Assembly: GCA_049322715.1 (NCBI GenBank)
Contig: JBMOQP010000004.1
Span: forward strand, 1-30,635
Direction: 5' to 3'
DNA from: Thiofaba sp049322715
Lineage (GTDB): Bacteria > Pseudomonadota > Gammaproteobacteria > Halothiobacillales > Halothiobacillaceae
Length of the DNA: 30,635 nt
Numbering within the stretch: the stretch's first letter is position 1; each line of letters opens with the position of its first letter. Positions 23,291 to 30,635 of the stretch are shown here, piece after piece. The position numbers were made by a program, and so were the translations under genes. Below the pieces are notes generated by a model, which made no database searches, was not told the DNA's origin, and saw nothing but the letters and a program-made list of their open reading frames with translations.

Positions 23291-24658
23291 TCTTCGTCTC
23301 GCCCTTGAGGAGGGCCGTGTCGAAATTGAAGACCCGGCCCGCCCAGATGAACATCACCCAGGCCAGAAGTCCGAATGGCAGGTAACCGAAATACCCCAGC
23401 AGGGGCATTTCGGCAAAAATGTGAATGACATTCACGTAGGGCACATCATAGACCCAGTAATTCGGGTTCGTGACCGGCAGTTCGGGATGGGCGCTGCCCC
23501 AGTTCCACACCTCCCAGAAGAACCCATTGAACAGGGCCGACAGGGCCATCAGCACCATCGGGCTCCAGTTGCCCTGTGCCATCGCGCTGAACGGCGTCGG
23601 GATGCCGAGCCGGATCAGGACGCCGGCGAACACCGCCAGTACGCCCACCCACATCGCCCAGAACAACGGATACGGGAAGAACACCATGCCCGTCACCAGC
23701 GCCAGCCCTCCCCAAGTCAACAGGTTGCCCGGCAGGTCCAGCCTGGGGCCGTTGGCATAGCGCGCAACGAATTTCGGGAAGGTGTTGAGCAGGGTGTACC
23801 ACTCGAAGATCGCGGGCCAGACCGTGGTGTAGGCCACCAGGAACAGGATCACCACCGTGGTGTGGATCAACTCGGTCAGGGTGCTGTTGGGGTAGTACCA
23901 GTTGCCAAGCGCGAAATAGTCGAAGTACTCGAAGAAGAACCAGCCGACCACCGATACCGCCACGCTGATCAGGAAGGTCGCGGGCCGCGAGGCCAGCAGT
24001 GAGTAGCCCCCGCTGCGACGGTAAACGATTCCATCCAGGGTCAATATGAATCCCCACCACAGTGGCGTGAAGGCGTAATAGACCAGCTCGCCAAACAGCG
24101 TCACCCTCGCCCACATCAACCACCAGAAAAAACCGGTCATCACCGTGCCGATCCAGAACCAGAACGGCAGACGCGCGGGCGTCGGCTGGGGTGCCGGAGC
24201 CGCCCCCTTGAAACCGAACAACCTNNNNNNNNNNNNNNNNNNNNNNNNNNNNNNNNNNNNNNNNNNNNNNNNNNNNNNNNNNNNNNNNNNNNNNNNNNNN
24301 NNNNNNNNNNNNNNNNNNNNNNNNGCGTCACCCTCGCCCACATCAACCACCAGAAAAAACCGGTCATCACCGTGCCGATCCAGAACCAGAACGGCAGACG
24401 CGCGGGCGTCGGCTGGGGTGCCGGAGCCGCCCCCTTGAAACCGAACAACCTGGGGAACAGCAAAAACAGGGCGATGGCTGCTTCGATCAGAAGAAGGATG
24501 ACAAAGATCGCTTGGTTGAATCCTGGCGGCTGTTCGACGTAACGCGGAGGGAATACGCCGAAGCCCGGCGGGATGTGCGTTTCGGGATAGGCAAGCCAGG
24601 ATGTCGCCAGCGGCAGCAGGGCAAGCAGGAGGACAGGCCAGATCAGGTGCGGCTTCAT
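23274..24658 (-). CDS. Aromatic-rich polytopic membrane protein (interrupted only by an assembly gap)
   Basis: When the 100 Ns and one copy of the flanking 127-bp duplicate (227 bases in all) are removed, the frame is continuous and encodes 385 residues. The N-terminus is a membrane anchor or signal (MKPHLIWPVLLLALLPLATS). About eight to ten membrane segments follow, very rich in Trp, Phe and Tyr. The conserved-looking C-terminal block includes NGFFWEVWNWGSAHPEL, YDVPYVNVIHIFAEMPLLGYFGYLPFGLLAW. Similar W-E-x-W-N and EMPLLGYxGYLPF motifs occur in uncharacterised bacterial membrane proteins. I do not recognise a function. The start overlaps the cyclase stop as ATGA, so the two are co-translated. 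Confidence 0.8.
24098..24224. repeat. 127-bp direct duplicate, copy left of the N gap
   Basis: Starts GCGTCACCCTCGCC and ends at the first N. It is identical, base for base, to 24325-24451. The pair is interpreted as an unmerged contig overlap, not biology. Confidence 0.97.
24225..24324. other. Scaffold gap (100 N)
   Basis: Exactly 100 Ns between two identical 127-bp ends. The true gap length is inferred to be -127: the contigs overlap and nothing is missing. Confidence 0.98.
24325..24451. repeat. 127-bp direct duplicate, copy right of the N gap
   Basis: Second copy of 24098-24224, ending in CCGAACAACCT, after which unique sequence resumes with GGGGAACAG. Confidence 0.97.
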
Positions 24659-26313
24659 GACAGCTTCCCTAGTGTTTGACCGGCTGCGGAAAGTGGCACC
24701 TGCGTGGACGGATCGCTCTGCTTGCGAGCCCGCTTGACGTCATACATCCTTGAATCGGCCAGGTGCAGGAGCTCGCTCAGACTCCCGCACTCCTGAACCA
24801 ACGCCGTGCCGGCACTCGCTCCGGCGCGTTCGAAGCCGGACGCCTGGATGTGGGCGGAGGCCTGCGACACTGCACGCTCTACGAATGAGACGTTTCCCTG
24901 GGGCGAGGTGATGGCGAATTCGTCACCGCCCACACGATACAAATTTGCCTTGCCCTCGAGCAGAGTCACCATGCGCTCAGCAAATATTCGCAGGAGCTGA
25001 TCTCCCCGGTCGTGGCCGAGATGATCGTTGTAATACTTCAGGTTATCCAGATCCACGAAGGTCAGGCTTCCGCTCCTGGGAAGCACGGGCAGGTCGATTC
25101 CCAATGCGAGACGATTGGCCAAACCGGTCAGACTGTCGGTGCGCGCCAGATTTTGACTGTATTCCAGCTTTTTCAACGCGGTTTCCCGTTCCTGGTGAAC
25201 CAGGCCAAATTGATAGGCCAGAACCAGTGCGAGCAGGATCGCCTCGACCGCTACCGCCAGAAGTCCGACGTGCTCGACATAAAAAGTGTACTGACCGGCC
25301 ACCTGGCTCAAGGTGATCGTGGTCGTACCCAGGACAAAAAAGACGGCAATGGCCACAAGATAGAACCGGGCGGAGACGTTGCCTCGCCGGGCCCGAATGA
25401 TGCCCGCGGTCAAGCCATAGAGAAGGAACACACTCACGCCATGGCGCGCCAACTCGAGGGACCAATGCGGCACGAGGGCCGAGAGCAGCAGAAAAATCCC
25501 GAGCAAAACCAGTGCGGCCATGCCAGCACGGTGAAGATAGGGATGATCCTCCCGGCGAATGTCCAGCAGTGCCATGACAAAGGCTATGTAAGCCATGTTG
25601 CTCAACAAAATCGGCACACTGGCAAAATAGATCCAATGTATGCCGAGAATGTCTGGGAGCACTTGCAGGGCAGCACCAAAGAAGATGAGGTTGCCCAGGA
25701 TGAACAAGGCATACATGCCCTCCGCCATGCGCCTGCGTGCCGCGGCCAAAGCCGCGTAATAGACCCCGAGCCCGATAAATATGCCGAGTCCGATCAAGGT
25801 CAGCACATTGCCGGCCTTCATGGCCTGACGATAGTGGCCTAGCTCATCCAGATAAGGTTCGGCGGCGGCAAGAAAGAAGGGTGAAGACAACTCGCTGATC
25901 AACCGGTACCGTCCAGCGGCAAGTTCGATCTCCCTTGCATGACGCAAGGAAAAGGGGTAGCCACCCTGGCCCTCGATGCCCCCCTCGAGAGTTTCCACGA
26001 GGCGTTGATCCTCATCGAAAACGTGATGACGGAAGTGGCCGATGATGCTGGTGTTCTTGAAGTCCAGAACATAGCGACCGGCCTTGGCGATGACGAAATC
26101 GGCCTCGAACAGGAAATGACCGCCGGTCAGCGCAACGCCCGGAACCTTCTGAAGCCTGACATCGGGCAGGGAGGCTTGTGCTCCATAGGGGTGCCCATTC
26201 CCGGCGCTATACCACTGCCCCGCCAAATCGATGGGCTCCGCCCGGCAAACGGCGGCGAAGGACAGCAACAGGGTGAAGAGCAACAGCCGTGTATTCACGA
26301 AGCTGATCTGCAT
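24655..26313 (-). CDS. Diguanylate cyclase with 7TMR-DISM-type sensor
   Basis: A 552-residue inner-membrane sensor that makes cyclic di-GMP. The signal peptide is about 1-25 (ending AVCRA). A periplasmic domain of beta-sandwich type follows (about 28-170; GRYVLDFKNTSIIGHF and AAGRYRLISELSSPFFLA), resembling 7TMR-DISMED2. Seven membrane segments cover about 180-395. A short coiled linker (ERETALKKLEYSQNLA) leads to the GGDEF domain: RTDSLTGLANR, FVDLDNLKYYNDHLGHDRGDQLL and an intact GGDEF at 462-466. The inhibitory RxxD site five residues earlier is replaced by EGKA, so product inhibition is probably absent. The frame is open upstream through the tRNA gene, but the start is placed at MQISFV. 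It is coupled by ATGA to the next gene. Confidence 0.92.
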   Translation of the reverse strand: MQISFVNTRLLLFTLLLSFAAVCRAEPIDLAGQWYSAGNGHPYGAQASLPDVRLQKVPGVALTGGHFLFEADFVIAKAGRYVLDFKNTSIIGHFRHHVFDEDQRLVETLEGGIEGQGGYPFSLRHAREIELAAGRYRLISELSSPFFLAAAEPYLDELGHYRQAMKAGNVLTLIGLGIFIGLGVYYAALAAARRRMAEGMYALFILGNLIFFGAALQVLPDILGIHWIYFASVPILLSNMAYIAFVMALLDIRREDHPYLHRAGMAALVLLGIFLLLSALVPHWSLELARHGVSVFLLYGLTAGIIRARRGNVSARFYLVAIAVFFVLGTTTITLSQVAGQYTFYVEHVGLLAVAVEAILLALVLAYQFGLVHQERETALKKLEYSQNLARTDSLTGLANRLALGIDLPVLPRSGSLTFVDLDNLKYYNDHLGHDRGDQLLRIFAERMVTLLEGKANLYRVGGDEFAITSPQGNVSFVERAVSQASAHIQASGFERAGASAGTALVQECGSLSELLHLADSRMYDVKRARKQSDPSTQVPLSAAGQTLGKLS

Positions 26314-26412
26314 TTCCGTGGAAACACGATCATATCGCGACTTTCGAATATGACGATCAGATCTGTGATCCGGTCGTGATCGACCGGCTCGTCGGGCAGT
26401 GCCGAAGGATGA

Positions 26413-26502
26413 TGGCGGAAGGGGTGGGATTTGAACCCACGGAGGGGATAAACCCTCGGCGGTTTTCAAGACCGCTGCATTAAGCCACTCTGCCACCCTT
26501 CC
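26413..26502 (-). tRNA. serT: tRNA-Ser (anticodon UGA)
   Basis: On the minus strand the 7-bp acceptor GGAAGGG pairs with CCCTTCC; the anticodon stem-loop is GCGGT-CTTGAAA-ACCGC with anticodon TGA. A long variable arm (CGAGGG...CCCTCCG region) marks a class II tRNA. The T-loop is GGGTTCAAATCCC. The CCA end is encoded (26415-26413). Length is 90 nt. Confidence 0.96.
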
Positions 26503-26621
26503 GGAAGCCGCGAATGATCTTTCCCGGGCAAGGCAAAGTCAAGTCAAGGGCCTCCGCATGGGATAGAATCGGCCCTTCAGTCATCGAGAGCCCCCTGGGG
26601 GCACGCAAGCAAGAACATCGC

Positions 26622-27389
26622 ATGAGCATCATCATCAAGACCCCGGAAGACATCGAGAAAATGCGCGTCGCCGGCCGCCTGGCGGCGGAGGTGCTGGACT
26701 ATCTTGCGCCGCATGTCGTGCCGGGCGTCACCACCGGCGAACTGGACCGCCTGGCGCATGACTACATGGTCAACGTGCAGGGCACCGTCCCCGCCACGCT
26801 CGGCTACCACGGCTTTCCCAAATCGATCTGCACCTCGATCAACCACCAGGTCTGCCACGGCATCCCGGGCGACAAGGTCCTGAAGAAGGGCGACATCGTC
26901 AACATCGACGTGACCGTTATCAAGGATGGCTATTTCGGCGACACCAGCCGCATGTACGAGATCGGCGAGGTCTCCGTGCTGGCCAGGCGCCTGATCCGCA
27001 TCACGCAGGAATGCCTGGACATCGGCATCCAGGCGGTGAAGCCCGGCGTGGACCTCGGTACCATCGGCCACCTGATCCAGCAGCACGCCGAGAAGAACGG
27101 CTTCTCCGTGGTGCGCGAGTACTGCGGTCATGGCATCGGCAAGGCCTTCCACGAGGACCCGCAGGTGCTGCACTACGGCACGCCAGGCGACGGCGCGATA
27201 CTTCAGCCCGGCATGACCTTCACCATCGAGCCGATGATCAACGCAGGCAAGCGCCAGGTGAAGCTGCTCAACGACGGCTGGACCGTGGTCACCAAGGACC
27301 ACTCCCTGTCCGCCCAGTGGGAGCACACCGTGCTGGTGACCGACACGGGTGTGGAGATCCTAACCCTCTCTCCCAATGTTCCCGCCTGA
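26622..27389 (+). CDS. map: Methionine aminopeptidase, type I
   Basis: Removes the initiator methionine from nascent proteins in the cytoplasm. It is 255 residues, a type Ia enzyme without a zinc-finger extension. The metal and catalytic residues are all present: H79 (CHGIPGD), D96 (DIVNIDVT), D107 (YFGDTSRM), H170 (GHGIGKAFHEDP), E203 (TIEPM) and E234 (QWEHTV). The ATG at 26622 gives the family start MSIIIKTPEDIEKMR; a longer upstream frame is not family-like. In many gammaproteobacteria map is followed by glnD, as here, with only nine bases between stop and start. Confidence 0.97.
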   Translation: MSIIIKTPEDIEKMRVAGRLAAEVLDYLAPHVVPGVTTGELDRLAHDYMVNVQGTVPATLGYHGFPKSICTSINHQVCHGIPGDKVLKKGDIVNIDVTVIKDGYFGDTSRMYEIGEVSVLARRLIRITQECLDIGIQAVKPGVDLGTIGHLIQQHAEKNGFSVVREYCGHGIGKAFHEDPQVLHYGTPGDGAILQPGMTFTIEPMINAGKRQVKLLNDGWTVVTKDHSLSAQWEHTVLVTDTGVEILTLSPNVPA

Positions 27390-27398
27390 CGCGCTGCC

Positions 27399-29978
27399 AT
27401 GAAATATCCCCCCCTCGAGCAGGCCTGTATCGCCCTCGCCCAGCTTAACGCCGAGGATCAGGCCCGCCTGCGCGGGGGGGAGCCCATGGACACGTTGTTC
27501 GCCCGCCGCGTGGCTCATGTCGATGCCGTGCTGGCGGCCGCCTGGCAGGATGCCGGACTTGCCGAGGCCCCTGCGACCCTGCTGGCGGTCGGCGGCTACG
27601 GGCGCGGCGAACTGTTCCCGCATTCGGACATCGATGTGCTGGTGCTGCTCGAAAACGGGCAGGAGGACGAACTGCACCCGCAGGTAGAGCGCTTCATCAG
27701 CGCCCTGTGGGACATCGGCTTCGACCTCGGCCACAGTACCCGCCCGCTGGATGCCTGCCTCACGCTCGCCGCGGAGGACATCTCCGTCGCCACCAACCTG
27801 TTCGAGTCGCGCCTGTTGACCGGCGAGACCGCTCTGTGGGAGCGGCTGCGCCATGCCATGCAGGCCCCGTCCTTCTGGCCCCCGCGCGAATTCTTTCTAG
27901 CCAAGAAGGCGGAACAGGCCGCGCGCCACCAGAAATACGACCACTCCGGCTACAAGATCGAGCCGAACGTGAAGGAAAGCCCCGGCGGCCTGCGCGACTG
28001 GCACATGCTGCGCTGGCTGGCCTGCCGTGTCCTCGGGCAGGCCGACATCGCGACCCTGGTCGAGCACGGCCAGTTGACCAGCGGCGAGGCCGCCGACCTT
28101 GCCCACGACATCGACTTCCTTTCCCGCGTGCGCTACACCCTGCACCAGCTCACCGGGCGGCACGAGGACCGCCTGCTGCTGATCCACCAGAAGGCCCTGG
28201 CCGCCGAATTCGGTCATGAAACCGCGGACGGCAACACGGGCGTCGAGGCCTTCATGCAGCGCTACTTCCGCGCCGTGATGAGCATCGAACGCCTCAACGA
28301 CCTGGTCGTGCAGCAATTCGAGGAGCGCCTGTTCCCCCCCTCCGGCGAGGCGCGCGCGCTGAACCCGCGCTTCAACGTGCGCGAGGACCTGATCGAGACC
28401 CGGCACGAACAGATCTTCCTGCTTGCCCCCTGGGCCATGCTCGAGATCTTCCTGCTCATGCAGCAGCACCCGGAGATCCACGGCATTCGTGCCAGCACCC
28501 TGCGCCAGCTGCGCAGCCACGTGCCGCTGATGCGCAACGAGATGCGCACCAACCCGCATGCCCGCGAGCTGTTCATCGCCATCCTGCGCCAGCCCCAAGG
28601 GGTCTTTGATGCGCTGCGCAGGATGAACCGGCTCGGCCTACTGGCTGCCTATCTGCCAGCCTTCGAGCAGATCGTCGGGCGGATGCAGTTTGACCTGTTC
28701 CACCTCTACACGGTGGACGAGCACACCCTGTTCGTCATTCGCAACCTGCGCCGCTTCGCGGTGCCGGTCTCCAGGACGGAAAGTCCGCTGGCCCACGAGC
28801 TCTTTCTCACCTTCGACAAGCCCGAGCTGCTGATCCTGGCAGCGCTGTTCCACGACATCGCCAAGGGCCGCGGCGGTGACCACGAGGTCCTCGGGGCCGA
28901 GGATGCTCGCGAGTTCTGCACCCTGCACGGTCTGCCGCAAGAGGACACCGAACTGGTCGCCTGGCTGGTGCGCGAGCATCTGGCCCTTTCCTTCACCGCC
29001 CAGCGACGCGACATCGAGGATCCCGACGTGGTGAGCGAGTTTGCCGCGCGGGTAGGCGACCGCCGCCGCCTGGATGCGCTGTACATGCTCACCGTGGCCG
29101 ACATCCGCGCCACCAACCCCACCCTGTGGACCGAATGGCGGGCATCCCTGCTTCGAGCTCTCCATCGCAAGACCCGCTCCTTTCTCGAGGCCGAGCAGGC
29201 GGCGCTAGACCTGGCCGAACTGCGTTCACGGACCTTCGACCTGCTCGCCGCCATCGATCCGGTGGACATGGCAGAGGCAACCCGCCTGTGGGAAACCCTG
29301 CCGATGCACCACGTTACCCGCTTCGATGCCCAAAGCCTCGCCTGGCAGATGGCCTCCATCCTCCGGGCCGACAGCCTGCCGGTGGTCGTCCTGCGTCAGG
29401 ACCCCGAACGCCAGGCCACCGAGCTGTTTGTCTACACATTGGACGCGGCCAACATCTTCGCCCGCATCGCCGCCACGCTCGACCGCATGGGGCTCGACAT
29501 CCAGGCGGCCCACATCACCAGCAGCACGGACGGAAAGGCACTGGAGGACATCCTGTTCCTCGACGGGCAGGGCCAGCCCCTGACGGACGAGTGGACGCAG
29601 CTCGACCTGGTGCGCCAGATCGAGGACTACCTGTCCATGCCCGAGGATACCCCGCTGCGCCTCGGCAGCCGTCGCCCCTCGCCCCACCTGCGCCACTTCG
29701 ACGTACCCACCGTGATCGTCATGGACCCGGCCTGCGGCGGAGGCTGCACCCGCGTGCAGCTCGAAACCGCCGACCGGCCCGGTCTGCTGGCGCGCGTCGG
29801 CCTGGCGCTGGCGGAATCCGACCTGCGCCTGCGTGGCGCGGTCATCAACACCCTCGGCGAACGGGCGCTGGACACCCTGTTCGTCAGCACCCGAGACCAT
29901 CAGCCGCTGGACGGCATCCAGCGGGACGGGCTCGATCGCCGCCTGCGCGCGGCCCTGAGCGAAGAGGTCCTGGCGTGA
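27399..29978 (+). CDS. glnD: [Protein-PII] uridylyltransferase / uridylyl-removing enzyme
   Basis: Bifunctional nitrogen sensor that adds UMP to PII when glutamine is low and removes it when glutamine is high. It is 859 residues, the usual size. The nucleotidyltransferase domain has GGYGRGELFPHSDIDVLVL with catalytic D77 and D79. A GlnD PII-uridylyltransferase domain follows (YKIEPNVKESPGGLRDWHML, LEIFLLMQQHPEIHGIRA). The HD hydrolase domain has H485-D486 in ALFHDIAKGRGGDH. Two C-terminal ACT domains bind glutamine: FVYTLDAANIFARIAATLDRMG and LETADRPGLLARVGLALAE. The stop overlaps rluA as GTGA. Confidence 0.97.
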   Translation: MKYPPLEQACIALAQLNAEDQARLRGGEPMDTLFARRVAHVDAVLAAAWQDAGLAEAPATLLAVGGYGRGELFPHSDIDVLVLLENGQEDELHPQVERFISALWDIGFDLGHSTRPLDACLTLAAEDISVATNLFESRLLTGETALWERLRHAMQAPSFWPPREFFLAKKAEQAARHQKYDHSGYKIEPNVKESPGGLRDWHMLRWLACRVLGQADIATLVEHGQLTSGEAADLAHDIDFLSRVRYTLHQLTGRHEDRLLLIHQKALAAEFGHETADGNTGVEAFMQRYFRAVMSIERLNDLVVQQFEERLFPPSGEARALNPRFNVREDLIETRHEQIFLLAPWAMLEIFLLMQQHPEIHGIRASTLRQLRSHVPLMRNEMRTNPHARELFIAILRQPQGVFDALRRMNRLGLLAAYLPAFEQIVGRMQFDLFHLYTVDEHTLFVIRNLRRFAVPVSRTESPLAHELFLTFDKPELLILAALFHDIAKGRGGDHEVLGAEDAREFCTLHGLPQEDTELVAWLVREHLALSFTAQRRDIEDPDVVSEFAARVGDRRRLDALYMLTVADIRATNPTLWTEWRASLLRALHRKTRSFLEAEQAALDLAELRSRTFDLLAAIDPVDMAEATRLWETLPMHHVTRFDAQSLAWQMASILRADSLPVVVLRQDPERQATELFVYTLDAANIFARIAATLDRMGLDIQAAHITSSTDGKALEDILFLDGQGQPLTDEWTQLDLVRQIEDYLSMPEDTPLRLGSRRPSPHLRHFDVPTVIVMDPACGGGCTRVQLETADRPGLLARVGLALAESDLRLRGAVINTLGERALDTLFVSTRDHQPLDGIQRDGLDRRLRAALSEEVLA

Positions 29979-30625
29979 TCATTACCGACCCCGCCATCCC
30001 TCACCCCGGCTACGGCGTCCTGTACGAAGACGAGGACCTGCTGGTGGTCGACAAGCCCACCCGCATGCTCACCCAGCCGGGCGTCGGGCCGGGCAAGGAC
30101 GACAGCCTGATCACCCGCATCCAGCGCGAGCTGCCACAGGCGCGCGTCGTCCACCGGCTGGACTGGGACACATCCGGCCTGATGCTGATCGCTCTCAACG
30201 CCGCCACCCACCGCGCCCTGTCGATCCAGTTCCAGGAGCGTGAGACGGAAAAGACCTACATCGCCGTGGTGCATGGCCACCTCGCCGAACCCACCGGCAC
30301 GGTCGACGCCCCGCTCGGCCCCGACCGCGCCCGCGCCCCGCGCCACCTCGTCACCCCCGAGGGCCGGCCGTCCATCACCCACTGGGAGGTGATTGGCCCG
30401 GAAGGTACCCACACCCGTGTCGCGCTCCATCCAATCACCGGCCGCTCGCACCAGCTGCGCGTTCACATGCTGCACATCGGCCACCCCATCCTGGGCGACA
30501 CACTCTACGCCCCGCCCGAGATCCAGGCCGAGGCCCCGCGCCTGCTCCTGCACGCCGCCCGCCTGGGCTTCACCCACCCGCGCAGCGGCGAGGCCATGCT
30601 CGTCGAGAGTCCGGCGCCGTTCTAA
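29975..30625 (+). CDS. rluA: RluA-family rRNA/tRNA pseudouridine synthase
   Basis: Converts specific uridines to pseudouridine in RNA. E. coli RluA modifies 23S rRNA U746 and tRNA U32. It is 216 residues, single domain without an S4 domain, close to the 219 of E. coli RluA. The catalytic motif is HRLDWDTSGL with D63 as nucleophile. Other blocks are VLYEDEDLLVVDKPTRMLTQPG, EKTYIAVVHG and HPITGRSHQLRVHMLHIGHPILGDTLY. The start is GTG at 29975 in a GTGA overlap with glnD. The longer open frame upstream is inside glnD and is rejected. Assignment to RluA rather than a paralogue is from length and motif order. Confidence 0.9.
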   Translation: MIITDPAIPHPGYGVLYEDEDLLVVDKPTRMLTQPGVGPGKDDSLITRIQRELPQARVVHRLDWDTSGLMLIALNAATHRALSIQFQERETEKTYIAVVHGHLAEPTGTVDAPLGPDRARAPRHLVTPEGRPSITHWEVIGPEGTHTRVALHPITGRSHQLRVHMLHIGHPILGDTLYAPPEIQAEAPRLLLHAARLGFTHPRSGEAMLVESPAPF

Positions 30626-30635
30626 GGAAAAATCT

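Noticed and set aside
24098..24451. Real tandem duplication inside the membrane-protein gene
   Set aside because: The copies are identical, each is 127 bp and each abuts a 100-N spacer, which fits an unmerged contig overlap.
26314..26496. 61-residue N-terminal extension of the diguanylate cyclase
   Set aside because: It would translate through the tRNA-Ser gene, and a proper signal peptide starts at MQISFV.
26413..26502. tRNA-Ser as an integration (att) site
   Set aside because: No integrase and no duplicated tRNA 3' end were seen in the flanking sequence.

Overview
The window is GC-rich, densely packed bacterial chromosome. It is probably from a gammaproteobacterium, possibly a sulfur-oxidiser-like lineage; the genus is not determinable by eye. 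The gene content (YciB, YciI, YciO-type Sua5, BtuB, GlnD, RluA, a FadL-like porin) fits a Gram-negative proteobacterium. The window comes from a draft assembly: one 100-N scaffold gap is present and is shown below to be a joining artefact.

Layout. (1) 1-124: the end of an insertion sequence, with the start of its transposase running off the left edge. (2) 151-4639, minus strand: a sua5/yciO-type gene, an M50 membrane protease, scpA, scpB and then pgm. (3) 4731-8223, plus strand: yciB, yciI, a parvulin lipoprotein, a lone cyclic-nucleotide-binding protein and a Tim44-domain protein, closed by a strong terminator. (4) 8383-21280, plus strand: a cobalamin locus. It has a B12 riboswitch, btuB, a terminator, a broken small ORF, then cobO, bluB, cbiB, cobD, cobQ, cobU, cobT, cobC, cobS, btuF, btuC and btuD, nearly all overlapping by a few bases. 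Together these take up corrinoids, adenosylate them, make aminopropanol phosphate and dimethylbenzimidazole, and assemble the nucleotide loop. No corrin-ring genes are present. (5) 21296-26313: a SHOCT protein, a gene-poor stretch, a FadL-like porin, and a minus-strand pair of a diguanylate cyclase and an aromatic-rich membrane protein. (6) 26413-30625: tRNA-Ser(UGA), map, glnD and rluA.

The most unusual content is a set of short palindromic repeats lying in frame inside protein genes. A 146-bp multi-hairpin repeat occurs as the C-terminal tail of YciB and, in the opposite orientation, as an insert of about 49 residues in CbiB. A copy deleted to about 77 bp sits inside CobD. Both cob inserts lie between conserved blocks without breaking the frame. 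Two hairpin stems show paired compensatory changes between copies, and the CbiB copy is stop-free in five of six frames. A second, related family (39, 63 and 84 bp, all multiples of three) sits at the N-termini of btuF and btuD, between the translationally coupled start and the family-typical start. This resembles Rickettsia palindromic elements in behaviour, but in a different kind of organism and concentrated in a B12 operon. All of this is read by eye; no searches were run.
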